A DNA stretch of 40,997 nt, from contig JAWKNW010000039.1 in NCBI GenBank assembly GCA_041391505.1, positions 1 to 40,997 of the forward strand, in the 5' to 3' direction. Of this stretch, positions 15,356 through 23,644 are shown one piece after another; position 1 is the stretch's first letter, and each line of letters begins with the position of its first letter. The notes below the pieces were generated by a model. It ran no database searches, was not told where the DNA came from, and was given only the letters and a program-made list of their open reading frames with translations. A program made the translations under genes and the position numbers. Origin of the DNA: Rhodothermales bacterium. Lineage in GTDB: Bacteria > Bacteroidota > Rhodothermia > Rhodothermales > JAHQVL01.

Positions 15356-16837
15356 TCAACCAGGCCCCTCCTCAAGAGGAGGGGCGGATCCCGAAGACGC
15401 AACGCGTCGTCGGGACGGGGAGGTCCGCAACGTGGAGGCCGCCCGCTCCGCAAACCACGGCCGCGGCGGCTTCAATCCCGCCGGCGCATCCGCCGGCCAC
15501 GGCGCGATCCCGACCGGCAGCTTGAACCGTGGCAACCCCTCCGCCAGCTGACGCAGCAGCGCGTCCTCCCCACCGTACGCCGGTCCGGTCTCCACAAACG
15601 CGAACGGCCGTTGGCCGTAGACGGCATCCGGCACCGGCACCACCAGCGCCCGCAGCACGCCGGCGCACCGCACCAGCGCCTGCTCGATTTCCTCCGGCTG
15701 GATGTTTTCGCCCCCTGAGATAAAGAGGTTATCGCGCCGGCCGCGCACATGGAGCAGCCCCTGTTCGTCGAGCCGCCCGAGGTCCCCCGTCGCATACCAC
15801 CCCGCCTCGTCGAACGGCTGCTGCAGCCCGTCCGCCGTCAGATAGCCGGCGAAAAGTGTCTTCCCGCGGACGTGGATCTCGCCGGCCCCGTCGATCCGCA
15901 GCTCGCGATAGGGCAGCAACGCGCCCGAAGAGCGCAGCTCGGCCAGTCCGGCCCCTGCCCGCGTCGTCGTCACCTGAGAGCCCATTTCGGTCAGTCCGTA
16001 TGTCGTATGGATCGGCCAGCCCCGCTCCAGTGCCCGTTCCAGCAAACCCGACGGCACCTGGCTGCCGCCCAGCAACACTGCCCGCAGCGCGCCCGGCATC
16101 ACGCCGGCGTCGAGGAGCCGTATCAACTGCGCGGGCACGAGCGAGAGGTGGGTGATGTCCCCCTGCCCGAGGCGTTCCTCCAGCGGGGTGGACGAGGGCA
16201 ACACGCCGAGCGACGATCCGGCGAGAAAGGTCCGGAACAGCACCCCGATGCCCGAGACGTGGTACAGCGGCAGCGCCAGCAGCCACCGGTCGCCGGCGCC
16301 GAGGGGCATGTTCTGCGAGGCCCCGAGGGCGTTGAAGTAGAGCTGTCCGAAACGGAGCAGCGCGGCGCGGGGCCGGCCGGTGCTGCCAGAGGTGAACAGC
16401 GCGGCCGCCGGCGCATCCAGATCGAACGCCGCCGGTCGCTCCTCCCCGTCATCGGACGCGAAGGCGTCGCCGGCGCGCCACGGTATCGGCCGCGCGCCGG
16501 CGCGGGTCGTCCCATCCGCCGCCAGCAGGAAACCGATGCCCAGTTCGTCGATCCGCGCGTCGATCGCCGCGGCCGGAAGCCGGTCGCTCAGGGGGCACAC
16601 GACCGCCCGCCGGCGCATCGCCGCCCAGAACGCGGCGATGGCGTGCCGGTCCGCCGGCCCGATCGTCGCCACCCGATCTCCCGCGCCAACCCCCTCCGCC
16701 GCCATCGCCGCTTCCACGCCGGCGATCATCCGATCCAGGGCCCGATACGACAGCGTCCCCGCGGCGTCGACGAGCGCGGGCGCCTCCGGCGTCGCACGGC
16801 CCCGCTCGGCTATCGGACAGGGCAGCGCATCATACAT
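15356..16837 (-). CDS. menE: o-succinylbenzoate-CoA ligase MenE (with unusual C-terminal tail)
   Basis: An AMP-forming acyl-CoA synthetase (493 aa) that activates o-succinylbenzoate in menaquinone synthesis. The ATP-binding P-loop is LFTSGSTGRPRAALL. The A5 motif is TTYGLTEMGSQ, the A7 motif GWYATGDLG and the A8 hinge GRRDNLFISGGENI. The A10 region, expected to bear the catalytic lysine, reads AGLKPPRPWF. The last ~30 codons (after WFAERAAS) are encoded by a palindromic repeat and have no family counterpart, so the native 3' end seems to have been overwritten. It overlaps menA by 8 bp and forms the cluster menB-menA-menE. Confidence 0.88.
   Translation of the reverse strand: MYDALPCPIAERGRATPEAPALVDAAGTLSYRALDRMIAGVEAAMAAEGVGAGDRVATIGPADRHAIAAFWAAMRRRAVVCPLSDRLPAAAIDARIDELGIGFLLAADGTTRAGARPIPWRAGDAFASDDGEERPAAFDLDAPAAALFTSGSTGRPRAALLRFGQLYFNALGASQNMPLGAGDRWLLALPLYHVSGIGVLFRTFLAGSSLGVLPSSTPLEERLGQGDITHLSLVPAQLIRLLDAGVMPGALRAVLLGGSQVPSGLLERALERGWPIHTTYGLTEMGSQVTTTRAGAGLAELRSSGALLPYRELRIDGAGEIHVRGKTLFAGYLTADGLQQPFDEAGWYATGDLGRLDEQGLLHVRGRRDNLFISGGENIQPEEIEQALVRCAGVLRALVVPVPDAVYGQRPFAFVETGPAYGGEDALLRQLAEGLPRFKLPVGIAPWPADAPAGLKPPRPWFAERAASTLRTSPSRRRVASSGSAPPLEEGPG
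15364..15422. repeat. palindromic repeat element forming the menE 3' end
   Basis: Two adjacent palindromes. GCCCCTCCTC-AA-GAGGAGGGGC (15364-15385) is a perfect 10-bp inverted repeat. CCCGAAGACGC-AAC-GCGTCGTCGGG (about 15391-15415) pairs with one mismatch. They resemble dispersed CCCCTCCT…AGGAGGGG intergenic repeats of Bacteroidota and relatives. The element is translated as the tail of MenE. It may also serve as a bidirectional transcription barrier between the convergent phosphatase and menE genes, though it has no T-tract. Confidence 0.6.
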
Positions 16838-17741
16838 TCCATCCCACCGCGAACACGATGCTGTAGAGGAGCAGCAGCCTCGCGGTGGCGCCCAGCATCG
16901 GGTTGAGGATGGCCGGGGCGCGCTCGCGTCCGAGCCGGCCCACCATCGGCAGGCCGGCCAGCGCCACCGCCGAACAGAGCAGCACGGGCCAGTGCCCCCC
17001 GGTCGCCACCGCCAGCCAGATCGGGATCAGCGCGGCCGCGACGAGGCACACGCCGTACAGTCCGACCCCGAAACGGCGCCCAAGCCGCACGACGAGGGTG
17101 CGCTTCGCAGCCAGTCGGTCCTCTTCCACATCGCGGACGTTATTCACCAGCAGGATCGCCACCGCCAGCAAGCCCGGCGCGAGGCCGGCCTGGAGCACCA
17201 GCGGGTCGATGGCAAGCGCCTGGACGTAATACGTCCCGCCCACGGCGACCGGGCCGAAAAAGATCAGCACGAACAGATCCCCCAGCCCCAGGTACGCGAG
17301 CGAATAGCGGCCGGCGGTGTAAAGAATCCCCGAAACCACCGACGCGACCCCGATGATCACCACCGGCAAGCCCCCCCGCCACATCAGGTAACCGCCGGCG
17401 ACGACGGCAAACACGAAGGTCAGGTACGCCGCGAGCCGGATGGCCTCGGGGCGGACCAGGCCGGCCTGGGTGACGCGGACGGGGCCCTTACGGGCTTCGG
17501 TGTCCGCGCCCTTCAGGAAGTCGGCGTAGTCGTTGTAGAGGTTCGTGCCGATCTGGATGCAGATCGCGCCCACCAGCGCCAGCACGGCCGACACGGGGTG
17601 GAAGACGCCGGCCTCGAACGCCATCGCCGTCCCCATCAGCACCGGGGCCAGCGCCGCCCACAGCGTTTTGGGGCGCACGGCCGCCCACCAGATGGCGAAC
17701 CGGGACATCGCGGCCGGCTGCGCGGAGGGGATCGTGTTCAT
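16830..17741 (-). CDS. menA: 1,4-dihydroxy-2-naphthoate polyprenyltransferase MenA
   Basis: UbiA-superfamily membrane prenyltransferase (303 aa, about eight to nine membrane segments). It attaches the isoprenoid tail to 1,4-dihydroxy-2-naphthoate. The first Asp-rich motif is NLYNDYADF (about 67-75) and the second NNVRDVEED (about 195-203). KGPVRVTQAGLV between them is typical of MenA rather than UbiA. It starts 3 bp after menB stops and overlaps menE. Confidence 0.93.
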   Translation of the reverse strand: MNTIPSAQPAAMSRFAIWWAAVRPKTLWAALAPVLMGTAMAFEAGVFHPVSAVLALVGAICIQIGTNLYNDYADFLKGADTEARKGPVRVTQAGLVRPEAIRLAAYLTFVFAVVAGGYLMWRGGLPVVIIGVASVVSGILYTAGRYSLAYLGLGDLFVLIFFGPVAVGGTYYVQALAIDPLVLQAGLAPGLLAVAILLVNNVRDVEEDRLAAKRTLVVRLGRRFGVGLYGVCLVAAALIPIWLAVATGGHWPVLLCSAVALAGLPMVGRLGRERAPAILNPMLGATARLLLLYSIVFAVGWNV

Positions 17742-17744
17742 GGA

Positions 17745-18569
17745 TCAGGGGCGATAGGGGAACTGCCCGAAATCGGGCTTTCGTTTCTCCAGATACGCCT
17801 TTTTGCCCTCCTGCCCTTCCTCCGTCATGTAGAAGAGGAGCGTGGCGTTGCCGGCGAGTTCCTGGAGCCCCGCCTGCCCGTCGCAGTCCGCGTTCAGGGC
17901 CGACTTGAGGCATCGGATGGCGAGCTGCGAGTTGGCGAGAATCTCGCGGCACCACTGCACGGTTTCTTCCTCCAGACGCTCCAGCGGCACGACAGTATTG
18001 ACGAGGCCCATGTCGAGGGCCTGTTGCGCGTCGTAGGGCCGGCACAGATACCAGATCTCCCGCGCTTTTTTCTGTCCGACGATGCGCGCCAAGTAGCTGG
18101 CCCCGTAGCCGCCGTCGAACGACCCGACCCGGGGGCCGGTCTGCATGAACTTCGCATTTTCGGCCGCGATCGTGAGGTCGCAGATCACGTGGAGCACGTG
18201 GCCCCCGCCGACCGCCCAGCCGGCCACCATCGCGATCACCGGTTTCGGGCAGCTGCGGATCTGCCGCTGGAAGTCGAGCACGTTGAGCCGCATGATGCCG
18301 GAGCCCTCCTCGACATAGCCGGCGTCGCCCCGGATGCGCTGGTCGCCGCCCGAGCAGAAGGCGTCCGGCCCCTCTCCCGTGAGGATGATGACGCCGATCC
18401 GCTCGTCGTCGCGGGCATCATTGAGCGCCTCCATCATTTCCTTCACGGTCAGCGGACGGAAGGCATTGCGCACCTCGGGCCGGTTGATCGTGATCTTGGC
18501 GATGCCTTCGGCTTTCTCGTATCGGATATCGGTATAGGCCGCAGCCTGCTTCCATTCAATAACGGACAT
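17745..18569 (-). CDS. menB: 1,4-dihydroxy-2-naphthoyl-CoA synthase MenB
   Basis: Crotonase-fold enzyme (274 aa) that closes the ring of o-succinylbenzoyl-CoA. DAFCSGGDQRIRG holds the oxyanion/CoA region, and GSFDGGYGASYLAR with REIWYLCRPYDAQQALDMGLVNTVVPL is typical of MenB. QTGPRV has Gly where mycobacterial MenB has an Asp, so this matches the bicarbonate-requiring (E. coli-like) type; this assignment is from remembered family knowledge. It is first in menB-menA-menE. The 152-bp upstream spacer is divergent with a Dabb gene. Confidence 0.95.
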   Translation of the reverse strand: MSVIEWKQAAAYTDIRYEKAEGIAKITINRPEVRNAFRPLTVKEMMEALNDARDDERIGVIILTGEGPDAFCSGGDQRIRGDAGYVEEGSGIMRLNVLDFQRQIRSCPKPVIAMVAGWAVGGGHVLHVICDLTIAAENAKFMQTGPRVGSFDGGYGASYLARIVGQKKAREIWYLCRPYDAQQALDMGLVNTVVPLERLEEETVQWCREILANSQLAIRCLKSALNADCDGQAGLQELAGNATLLFYMTEEGQEGKKAYLEKRKPDFGQFPYRP

Positions 18570-18721
18570 ATTAGGTCGGGTTTGGTGGTCGGTAATCGGC
18601 GGGGTTCAGGGGCGCCCGGGACGGGGATCAATCTGCGCGCGGCACTGGAATGGGAGCGGTGTACCTCGTATCATGGCGTCGCTTTTGGACACCCCCACGC
18701 ATCAGCAGAACACGCAAACGT

Positions 18722-19021
18722 ATGGTCATACACAACGTCTACTTCTGGTTGAAAGACGGCATCACGCCGGCGGAAATCGCCACCTTCGAAGCGGGCGCCC
18801 GCAGCCTGCTCACCATCGACGGCGTAACCGGCGGGTATGTCGGCAAGCCGGCCGCCACGGAGGCCCGGCCCATCATCGACCGGTCCTACAGCTACGGCCT
18901 CGTCGTCATGTTCGACGACATCGCCGGCCACGACGCCTACCAGGTCGATCCGATTCACGATGCCTTTCGCGAACTCGCGCACCTGTGGACGCGCGTGCAG
19001 ATCTACGACATGAGCTGCTAG
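18722..19021 (+). CDS. Dabb (stress-responsive A/B barrel) domain protein
   Basis: A small ferredoxin-like protein of 99 aa: MVIHNVYFWLKDG at the N-terminus, then GVTGGYVGKPA, and a C-terminal DPIHDAFRELAHLW. This is the Dabb pattern (PF07876-type), often dimeric. I take the ATG at 18722 because the domain starts there; the frame opens earlier (18650) but that stretch has no domain character. It is the only plus-strand gene inside the menaquinone cluster and ends 6 bp from the CPBP stop. Its role is unknown; a ligand-binding or aromatic-polyketide-cyclase-like role in quinone metabolism is speculative. Confidence 0.8.
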   Translation: MVIHNVYFWLKDGITPAEIATFEAGARSLLTIDGVTGGYVGKPAATEARPIIDRSYSYGLVVMFDDIAGHDAYQVDPIHDAFRELAHLWTRVQIYDMSC

Positions 19022-19027
19022 ACGCCG

Positions 19028-19768
19028 TCACGGCATGGGCGCGCCGACGCGGCTTCGGGCGCCCTCGCGGACGAAGCGCATCTCGGGGTTGAACAGCACC
19101 GCCCAGTAGTCGTTGGCGATCGCCAGGCAAATGTGGCTCAGGTAGCCGGCCCACACCGACCCCGTCTCGAGCGCCACGAAACCCAGCAACAGGCTGTAGG
19201 GCACCGTGGCAAACGTCTCTTTCGCCCCCTTCGGGATATGGGTCGCCGTCGCCAGCGCCGAGCTCAGCGCGACCGCCGTCCACGGGTTGGAAAGCGAGGC
19301 CGAACCGATGACGAGCAGACCGCGAAAAAGAAATTCGTAGGCCAGCAGATAGATCATCCAGGCCAGTCCGTTCTGGGCGACGAGTTGCCCATTCCACTCC
19401 ATCGCCCGCACCTGGGGATAAAAGGCCTGCATGTCCCTCGCCCGCGCGGAGAAATAGGGTACCGGCAGCGCACAGAGCGAGAGGATGCTGCCCCAGACCA
19501 GCGTGGCCTGCCAGTCGGGCACGCCCAGCCCCCATTCGGAGGGCGACTTGCCCATCAGCATCCAGACCAGCAGCGCCGGCAATCCGCCCAGAAGCAGCGT
19601 CCCCAGGTACTTCTGGGCCAGGGGCTTTTTGATGCCGGCGGGGTCGATGCGCTGTCGTACGCGCGCATCGAAGGCCTTGGACGAAGAAACGAACCAGTAC
19701 AGGGAGAACACGCTGACAGCCATCAAGATGATGACAAACTGCGCTACATCGCGTTGAATCCAGGTCAT
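19028..19768 (-). CDS. CPBP-family intramembrane metalloprotease
   Basis: A polytopic membrane protein (246 aa, about seven hydrophobic segments) of the CAAX protease/bacteriocin-processing (ABI) family. Motif 1 is YEFLFRG, keeping the E-x3-R core but with Tyr for the first Glu. Motif 2 contains THIPKG with its His, and motif 3 is HICLAIAND. It starts 6 bp after menD, so it is probably co-transcribed. In many Bacteroidota men operons this place is held by other genes such as menH. Its substrate is unknown. Confidence 0.82.
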   Translation of the reverse strand: MTWIQRDVAQFVIILMAVSVFSLYWFVSSSKAFDARVRQRIDPAGIKKPLAQKYLGTLLLGGLPALLVWMLMGKSPSEWGLGVPDWQATLVWGSILSLCALPVPYFSARARDMQAFYPQVRAMEWNGQLVAQNGLAWMIYLLAYEFLFRGLLVIGSASLSNPWTAVALSSALATATHIPKGAKETFATVPYSLLLGFVALETGSVWAGYLSHICLAIANDYWAVLFNPEMRFVREGARSRVGAPMP

Positions 19769-19774
19769 CTGAAC

Positions 19775-21520
19775 CTATTGGGGGCTAAAAAGGGCCGTGA
19801 TCGCTTGGTCGAGTGCCCGGTGCTCGTACAGGTTGGCTTGCCGATCGGTACGCACTTCGATCAGGCTCGGTCCGGGACGCGAAAGCGCCGCAAAAAACGC
19901 TTCGCGGAACGCCCCCTCGTCCGCCGGCGCCGCATAGGGGACGCCAAACAACGAAGCCGCGTGAGCGAATGCGTGGTCATGTGGCGTCGCAAAATAGTGT
20001 TCAAACACGTGAGGAAAAGTTGAAATTGGCAAAAAGGAGAAAATTCCTCCTCCCTGGTTGTTCACCAGCACCACGACGAGCGGGCCTCGCGCCGCCTTCA
20101 GGAGCGGCATCGAGTTGAGATCGTGCAAAAAAGCCAGGTCGCCCATCACCAGGATGACGGGGCCCTCGTGGCCGATGGCGACGCCCGCAGCGGTGGCGAA
20201 CGTCCCGTCGATCCCGCTCGCCCCGCGATTCGAGACCACCAGCGCGCCGGCGCCCGAGGACGCGGCAAAGCGGTCCATGTCCCGGATCGGCATGCTGCTC
20301 GCCAGGCACAACGCGCTCCCTTCCGGCACCCACCGGGACACCAGCCGGGCGACAGCCGGCTCGGTGAGCGCCCCCCCTGCGACATGGGCGTCGAGCGCCT
20401 CGCCGGCGCGGCGATCCGCCTCGCGCCACGCGTGCAGCCAGCCGGCTTCCGCCGCGTCCGCCGGCTGCGCGGCGAGCCTCGTGCAAAAGGCGGCGATATC
20501 GGCCTCGACCCGGTGGCTCACACCGTGCAACGGATCGAGACGATCGCCCGAGGGATGCACGACGATGTGAACGGCCTCAGGATGGCTCGCCGGCAGCGAA
20601 AAAAGGCGTTTTGACGTGAGCCGATCGCCCACCTGCAGGATGCAGTCGGGCGCGTGCGCCCCGGCGAAAGCCGGCGTGCCGACGAGCATCTCGCCGTGCG
20701 CGATGGCGCCGGTGGTCCGGGCATCCAGCCGCAGCTGGGATCCGATGTCGGCCACCAGCGGCCAGCCTCGCGCAGCCGCCAGCGCGGCCACCGCCTGCGC
20801 CGCGGCCGTCGACGGCAGCCGCCCCGCAAGGATCAGCCCCCGCCGCGCCGTTCGCAGCACGGCCTCGGCGCGGGTGTCGCCGGCCGGCACGGAAGCCGGC
20901 TGTTCGTACGTCGTGAAGGGCGCCTCGCCGGACCGCCAGCCGGCGACCGGACCGCCGTACGCTTCGGCATCGAACCCGCTCGCCGTCGGGGCGAGCGGCT
21001 CGCGAAACATGGCGTTGAGATGGACCGGCCCGGTTCGGGCGGCGTGCACGGCGGCGTCGATCGTGGTGAGCACGTAGCCGGGGGCGATGTCGACCGTGGG
21101 CGCCGGCAGGTCGACGAAGCGCCGGACATACCCACCGAAGAGCTTCACCTGATCGATCGTCTGGTTCGCCCCGGTGTCCCGCAGTTCGGGCGGGCGGTCG
21201 GCGGTGAGCAGCACCATGGGCACGCGGTCGGCGGAGGCTTCGACGATCGCGGGGAAGCCGTTCGCCAGCGCCGAGCCCGACGTCGTCACCCAACACGCCG
21301 GCCGGCCCGTGGCGCGGGCATACCCGAGCGCGGCGAAGCTCGTCCCCCGCTCGTCGTAATGGATCGTGTGCGTGGCGCGGGGGTGTTCCGCGATGGCGAC
21401 CACAAGCGGCGTCGAGCGCGACCCCGGCGCGAGAAAAAAATGATCGACGCCGCAGCGCACGAGTTCCTCGACGACGAGATAGGCCCAGAACTGGTTAATA
21501 TTTGACGTCGCGGAGGTCAA
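19775..21520 (-). CDS. menD: 2-succinyl-5-enolpyruvyl-6-hydroxy-3-cyclohexene-1-carboxylate synthase MenD
   Basis: ThDP-dependent enzyme (581 aa) joining isochorismate and 2-oxoglutarate. FFLAPGSRSTPL and HYDERGTSFAALGYARA (Glu activating ThDP) lie near the N-terminus, TTSGSALANGFPAIVEAS follows, and the C-terminal ThDP motif runs from GDLAFLHDLNS to NNQGGG. The start appears to be TTG at 21520: no ATG exists between it and the first conserved residues. It overlaps the menF 3' end by 26 bp, indicating translational coupling. Confidence 0.94.
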   Translation of the reverse strand: MTSATSNINQFWAYLVVEELVRCGVDHFFLAPGSRSTPLVVAIAEHPRATHTIHYDERGTSFAALGYARATGRPACWVTTSGSALANGFPAIVEASADRVPMVLLTADRPPELRDTGANQTIDQVKLFGGYVRRFVDLPAPTVDIAPGYVLTTIDAAVHAARTGPVHLNAMFREPLAPTASGFDAEAYGGPVAGWRSGEAPFTTYEQPASVPAGDTRAEAVLRTARRGLILAGRLPSTAAAQAVAALAAARGWPLVADIGSQLRLDARTTGAIAHGEMLVGTPAFAGAHAPDCILQVGDRLTSKRLFSLPASHPEAVHIVVHPSGDRLDPLHGVSHRVEADIAAFCTRLAAQPADAAEAGWLHAWREADRRAGEALDAHVAGGALTEPAVARLVSRWVPEGSALCLASSMPIRDMDRFAASSGAGALVVSNRGASGIDGTFATAAGVAIGHEGPVILVMGDLAFLHDLNSMPLLKAARGPLVVVLVNNQGGGIFSFLPISTFPHVFEHYFATPHDHAFAHAASLFGVPYAAPADEGAFREAFFAALSRPGPSLIEVRTDRQANLYEHRALDQAITALFSPQ

Positions 21521-22922
21521 GGCCGAGTACGGTCAGAAAATCGCTGATCTTGTGTTCGATTTCGGCCCACTCCTTCTCCGCCTCCGAGCCACGAACGATG
21601 CCAGCGCCGGCGTACAGCGTGAGGGCGCGGGGCGAGACCTGCCCGGAGCGGATGCCGACGGCGAACTCGGCCCGGTCGCGCCCGATCCAGCCGACCGGCC
21701 CGGCATACCAGCCGCGGTCGAATCCCTCGCCGGCCCGGATGTCCTGCATGGCCTCGCCGAGGGGGACGCCGCCCACGGCGGGCGTCGGGTGAAGCCGTTC
21801 GAGGATGTCGGCGTCGCCGGCCGAATCGGCCAGGGAGCCCTCGATCAGCGTGCACAGGTGCCGGCCTTTCGCCAGCTCCATCAACCGGGGTTCGTCGTCG
21901 ACACGGACATCGACACAGAGGGCCCTCAGCGCCTCTTCAATGTTATCCCGCACGAAGGCCTGCTCGCGGCGGTCCTTGTCGCTATGGAGCAGCTCCCGTT
22001 TCAGCTCGGCGTCGCGCTCCTGCGAGGCGCCGCGCGGCCGCGTGCCGGCCACGGCCTCGCTCCGGATCCGTCGGCCCTCCCGCTGATACAGCCGCTCGGG
22101 CGACGCCCCCAGAAACTGGGCGTCCGCATCGAACTGGAACAGGAAATGGAAGCAATGCGGCGTGGCGGCCTGGAGGCGCTGGAGCAGCAGCGTGGCGTCC
22201 AGGCGTTCGGCGAAGGTGAACCGCGAACGCCGGGCGAGCACCACTTTTTCGAGCGCGCCCGACGCAAAACGCTGGATCGCGCGGTCGATGGTGGCGGCCC
22301 AGGCATCGTGCACCGGCACATCCTGCCGCGCGATGGGCACCGGCAGCGCATACTGGCTCGCCAGCGGTTCGGCGAGGCGGGCGGCTTGCTGGCAGATGGC
22401 CGCCGGCTGATCGAGGTCCGCCGGCACCACGAGGTTGCACACCAGCGTCGAGCCGGCCTCGGCCGGCTCCAGGACGAAGCGCGGCAGTACGAACCGGCCG
22501 GCCCCGAATCCCTCCCACTCCGCGGCGGCGTCGCGATCCAGGTCAAAACGCATCCCCCCGAAAAAGCGGACGCCAGGGTCGGCGTCGCGCAGGAGCGGCG
22601 TCAGCGTGCGTCGAATGACCTGATAGGGATCCCCCTCCCCGAGGCGCACGTCGAGCGCGATGCCGACCGCGGCGCGGGCATCCGACTCGTCGCGCCCGCA
22701 CCAGAACAGCCGCTGCGTCTCCGGTTGGGCGCGCAGCCAGTCCAGCGGATCCATGTACGGCACCGCCACGCGCACCTGATGGATGGCCGGCGAGCCGGAC
22801 GGATTCCGGCGCAACGCGCGGAGCGCGGCGTCGATGGCTTCCTCGAGGCCGGCCACCCAGCGATCTCCCCCGGCCATGACGCCGGTTTCCGACCTATCGT
22901 CCTGTCTGATCGTAGACTTCAT
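21495..22922 (-). CDS. menF: isochorismate synthase MenF
   Basis: Chorismate-binding enzyme (about 475 aa) converting chorismate to isochorismate, the entry to menaquinone. Conserved segments in order: ALEKVVLARRSRF (catalytic Lys), FLGASPERLYQREG, VAGTRPRG, HLCTLIEGSL, HPTPAVGGVP and the final GWYAGPVGW with VGIRSG and YAGAGIVRGS. The frame is open much farther upstream, but that part is antisense-like to the next gene. The ATG at 22922 is the first sensible start, and another ATG at 22877 is possible. It is followed by menD with an overlap. Confidence 0.93.
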   Translation of the reverse strand: MKSTIRQDDRSETGVMAGGDRWVAGLEEAIDAALRALRRNPSGSPAIHQVRVAVPYMDPLDWLRAQPETQRLFWCGRDESDARAAVGIALDVRLGEGDPYQVIRRTLTPLLRDADPGVRFFGGMRFDLDRDAAAEWEGFGAGRFVLPRFVLEPAEAGSTLVCNLVVPADLDQPAAICQQAARLAEPLASQYALPVPIARQDVPVHDAWAATIDRAIQRFASGALEKVVLARRSRFTFAERLDATLLLQRLQAATPHCFHFLFQFDADAQFLGASPERLYQREGRRIRSEAVAGTRPRGASQERDAELKRELLHSDKDRREQAFVRDNIEEALRALCVDVRVDDEPRLMELAKGRHLCTLIEGSLADSAGDADILERLHPTPAVGGVPLGEAMQDIRAGEGFDRGWYAGPVGWIGRDRAEFAVGIRSGQVSPRALTLYAGAGIVRGSEAEKEWAEIEHKISDFLTVLGLDLRDVKY

Positions 22923-22972
22923 GGCACTGCGCGGGCCGGGCCCGTTTGGCATGTGGATACGGCATGGCCGGA

Positions 22973-23644
22973 CTACTCGCCCTGCGGGATGCCCGCCTCT
23001 TCCAGGTGTACGACGCAATCCAGCACCTGCGCCTCGAACCGACCGTCGACCAGGACGAGGTGGTTGAGCGCCGTATTGCGATGATCCAGTTTCTCCATCT
23101 GCGCCAGCCCGTATTCCGGAAGCAACGACGCCAGGATGATCCTCAAAAACCGACCGTGCGTGACGACGAGCACCCGCTGCCCGGGATGCGCCTGCACGAT
23201 GTGGTGGATGGCCGCCAGCCCGCGACGCTGCACATCGTAGACCGACTCGCCCTGCTCGACGGCATAGTCGTACTCGCCGGCGCCCCAGCGATCCCGCATC
23301 TCCCGGAAGGCGAGTTTCAGCTCCGGTGAACGCGGCCGGCCCTCGTACACGCCCCACGACATTTCCTCCAGATCCGACAACCGGTGCACCTGCGCCGCGC
23401 CGACGGCCTCGGCGACGATATCGGCGGTTTCGCCGGCCCGCGTCAGGGTGCTCGCAAAGATCGCGTCCAGCTCGAGCGTCGCCGCCCGCCTGGCCAGCGC
23501 GCCCGCCTGGAGCCGGCCCGTTTCGTTCAGAGGGACGTCGACGCCCCGACCCTGCACGATCCGCTGCCGGTTGAAATCGGTCTCGCCATGACGAACCAGA
23601 AACAGATGCGTGGCGGCGGCAAAACGTGGAAATTCGGTCGTCAT
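22973..23644 (-). CDS. histidine phosphatase family protein (phosphoglycerate mutase-like)
   Basis: A 223-aa protein of the branch-1 histidine phosphatase superfamily. FLVRHGETDFN near residue 16 bears the phospho-accepting histidine. STLTRAGETADIV, LEEMSWGVYEGR and VVTHGRFLR (second catalytic His) follow. It overlaps the upstream membrane-protein gene by ATGA and precedes menF by 50 bp. It could be a cofactor-dependent mutase, a metabolite phosphatase or a GpmB/CobC-type enzyme; the substrate is not readable. Whether it belongs to quinone synthesis is unclear. Confidence 0.88.
   Translation of the reverse strand: MTTEFPRFAAATHLFLVRHGETDFNRQRIVQGRGVDVPLNETGRLQAGALARRAATLELDAIFASTLTRAGETADIVAEAVGAAQVHRLSDLEEMSWGVYEGRPRSPELKLAFREMRDRWGAGEYDYAVEQGESVYDVQRRGLAAIHHIVQAHPGQRVLVVTHGRFLRIILASLLPEYGLAQMEKLDHRNTALNHLVLVDGRFEAQVLDCVVHLEEAGIPQGE

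Noticed and set aside
18650..18721. An N-terminal extension of the Dabb protein
   Set aside because: The extra 24 residues are Arg/Trp-rich and unlike the family; the domain begins exactly at the ATG at 18722.
16380..18752. A 790-codon open frame on the plus strand over menE, menA and menB
   Set aside because: It is a shadow of GC-rich genes on the other strand; the translation is His/Arg/Gly/Pro-rich with no domain pattern, while the opposing frames are canonical MenE, MenA and MenB.
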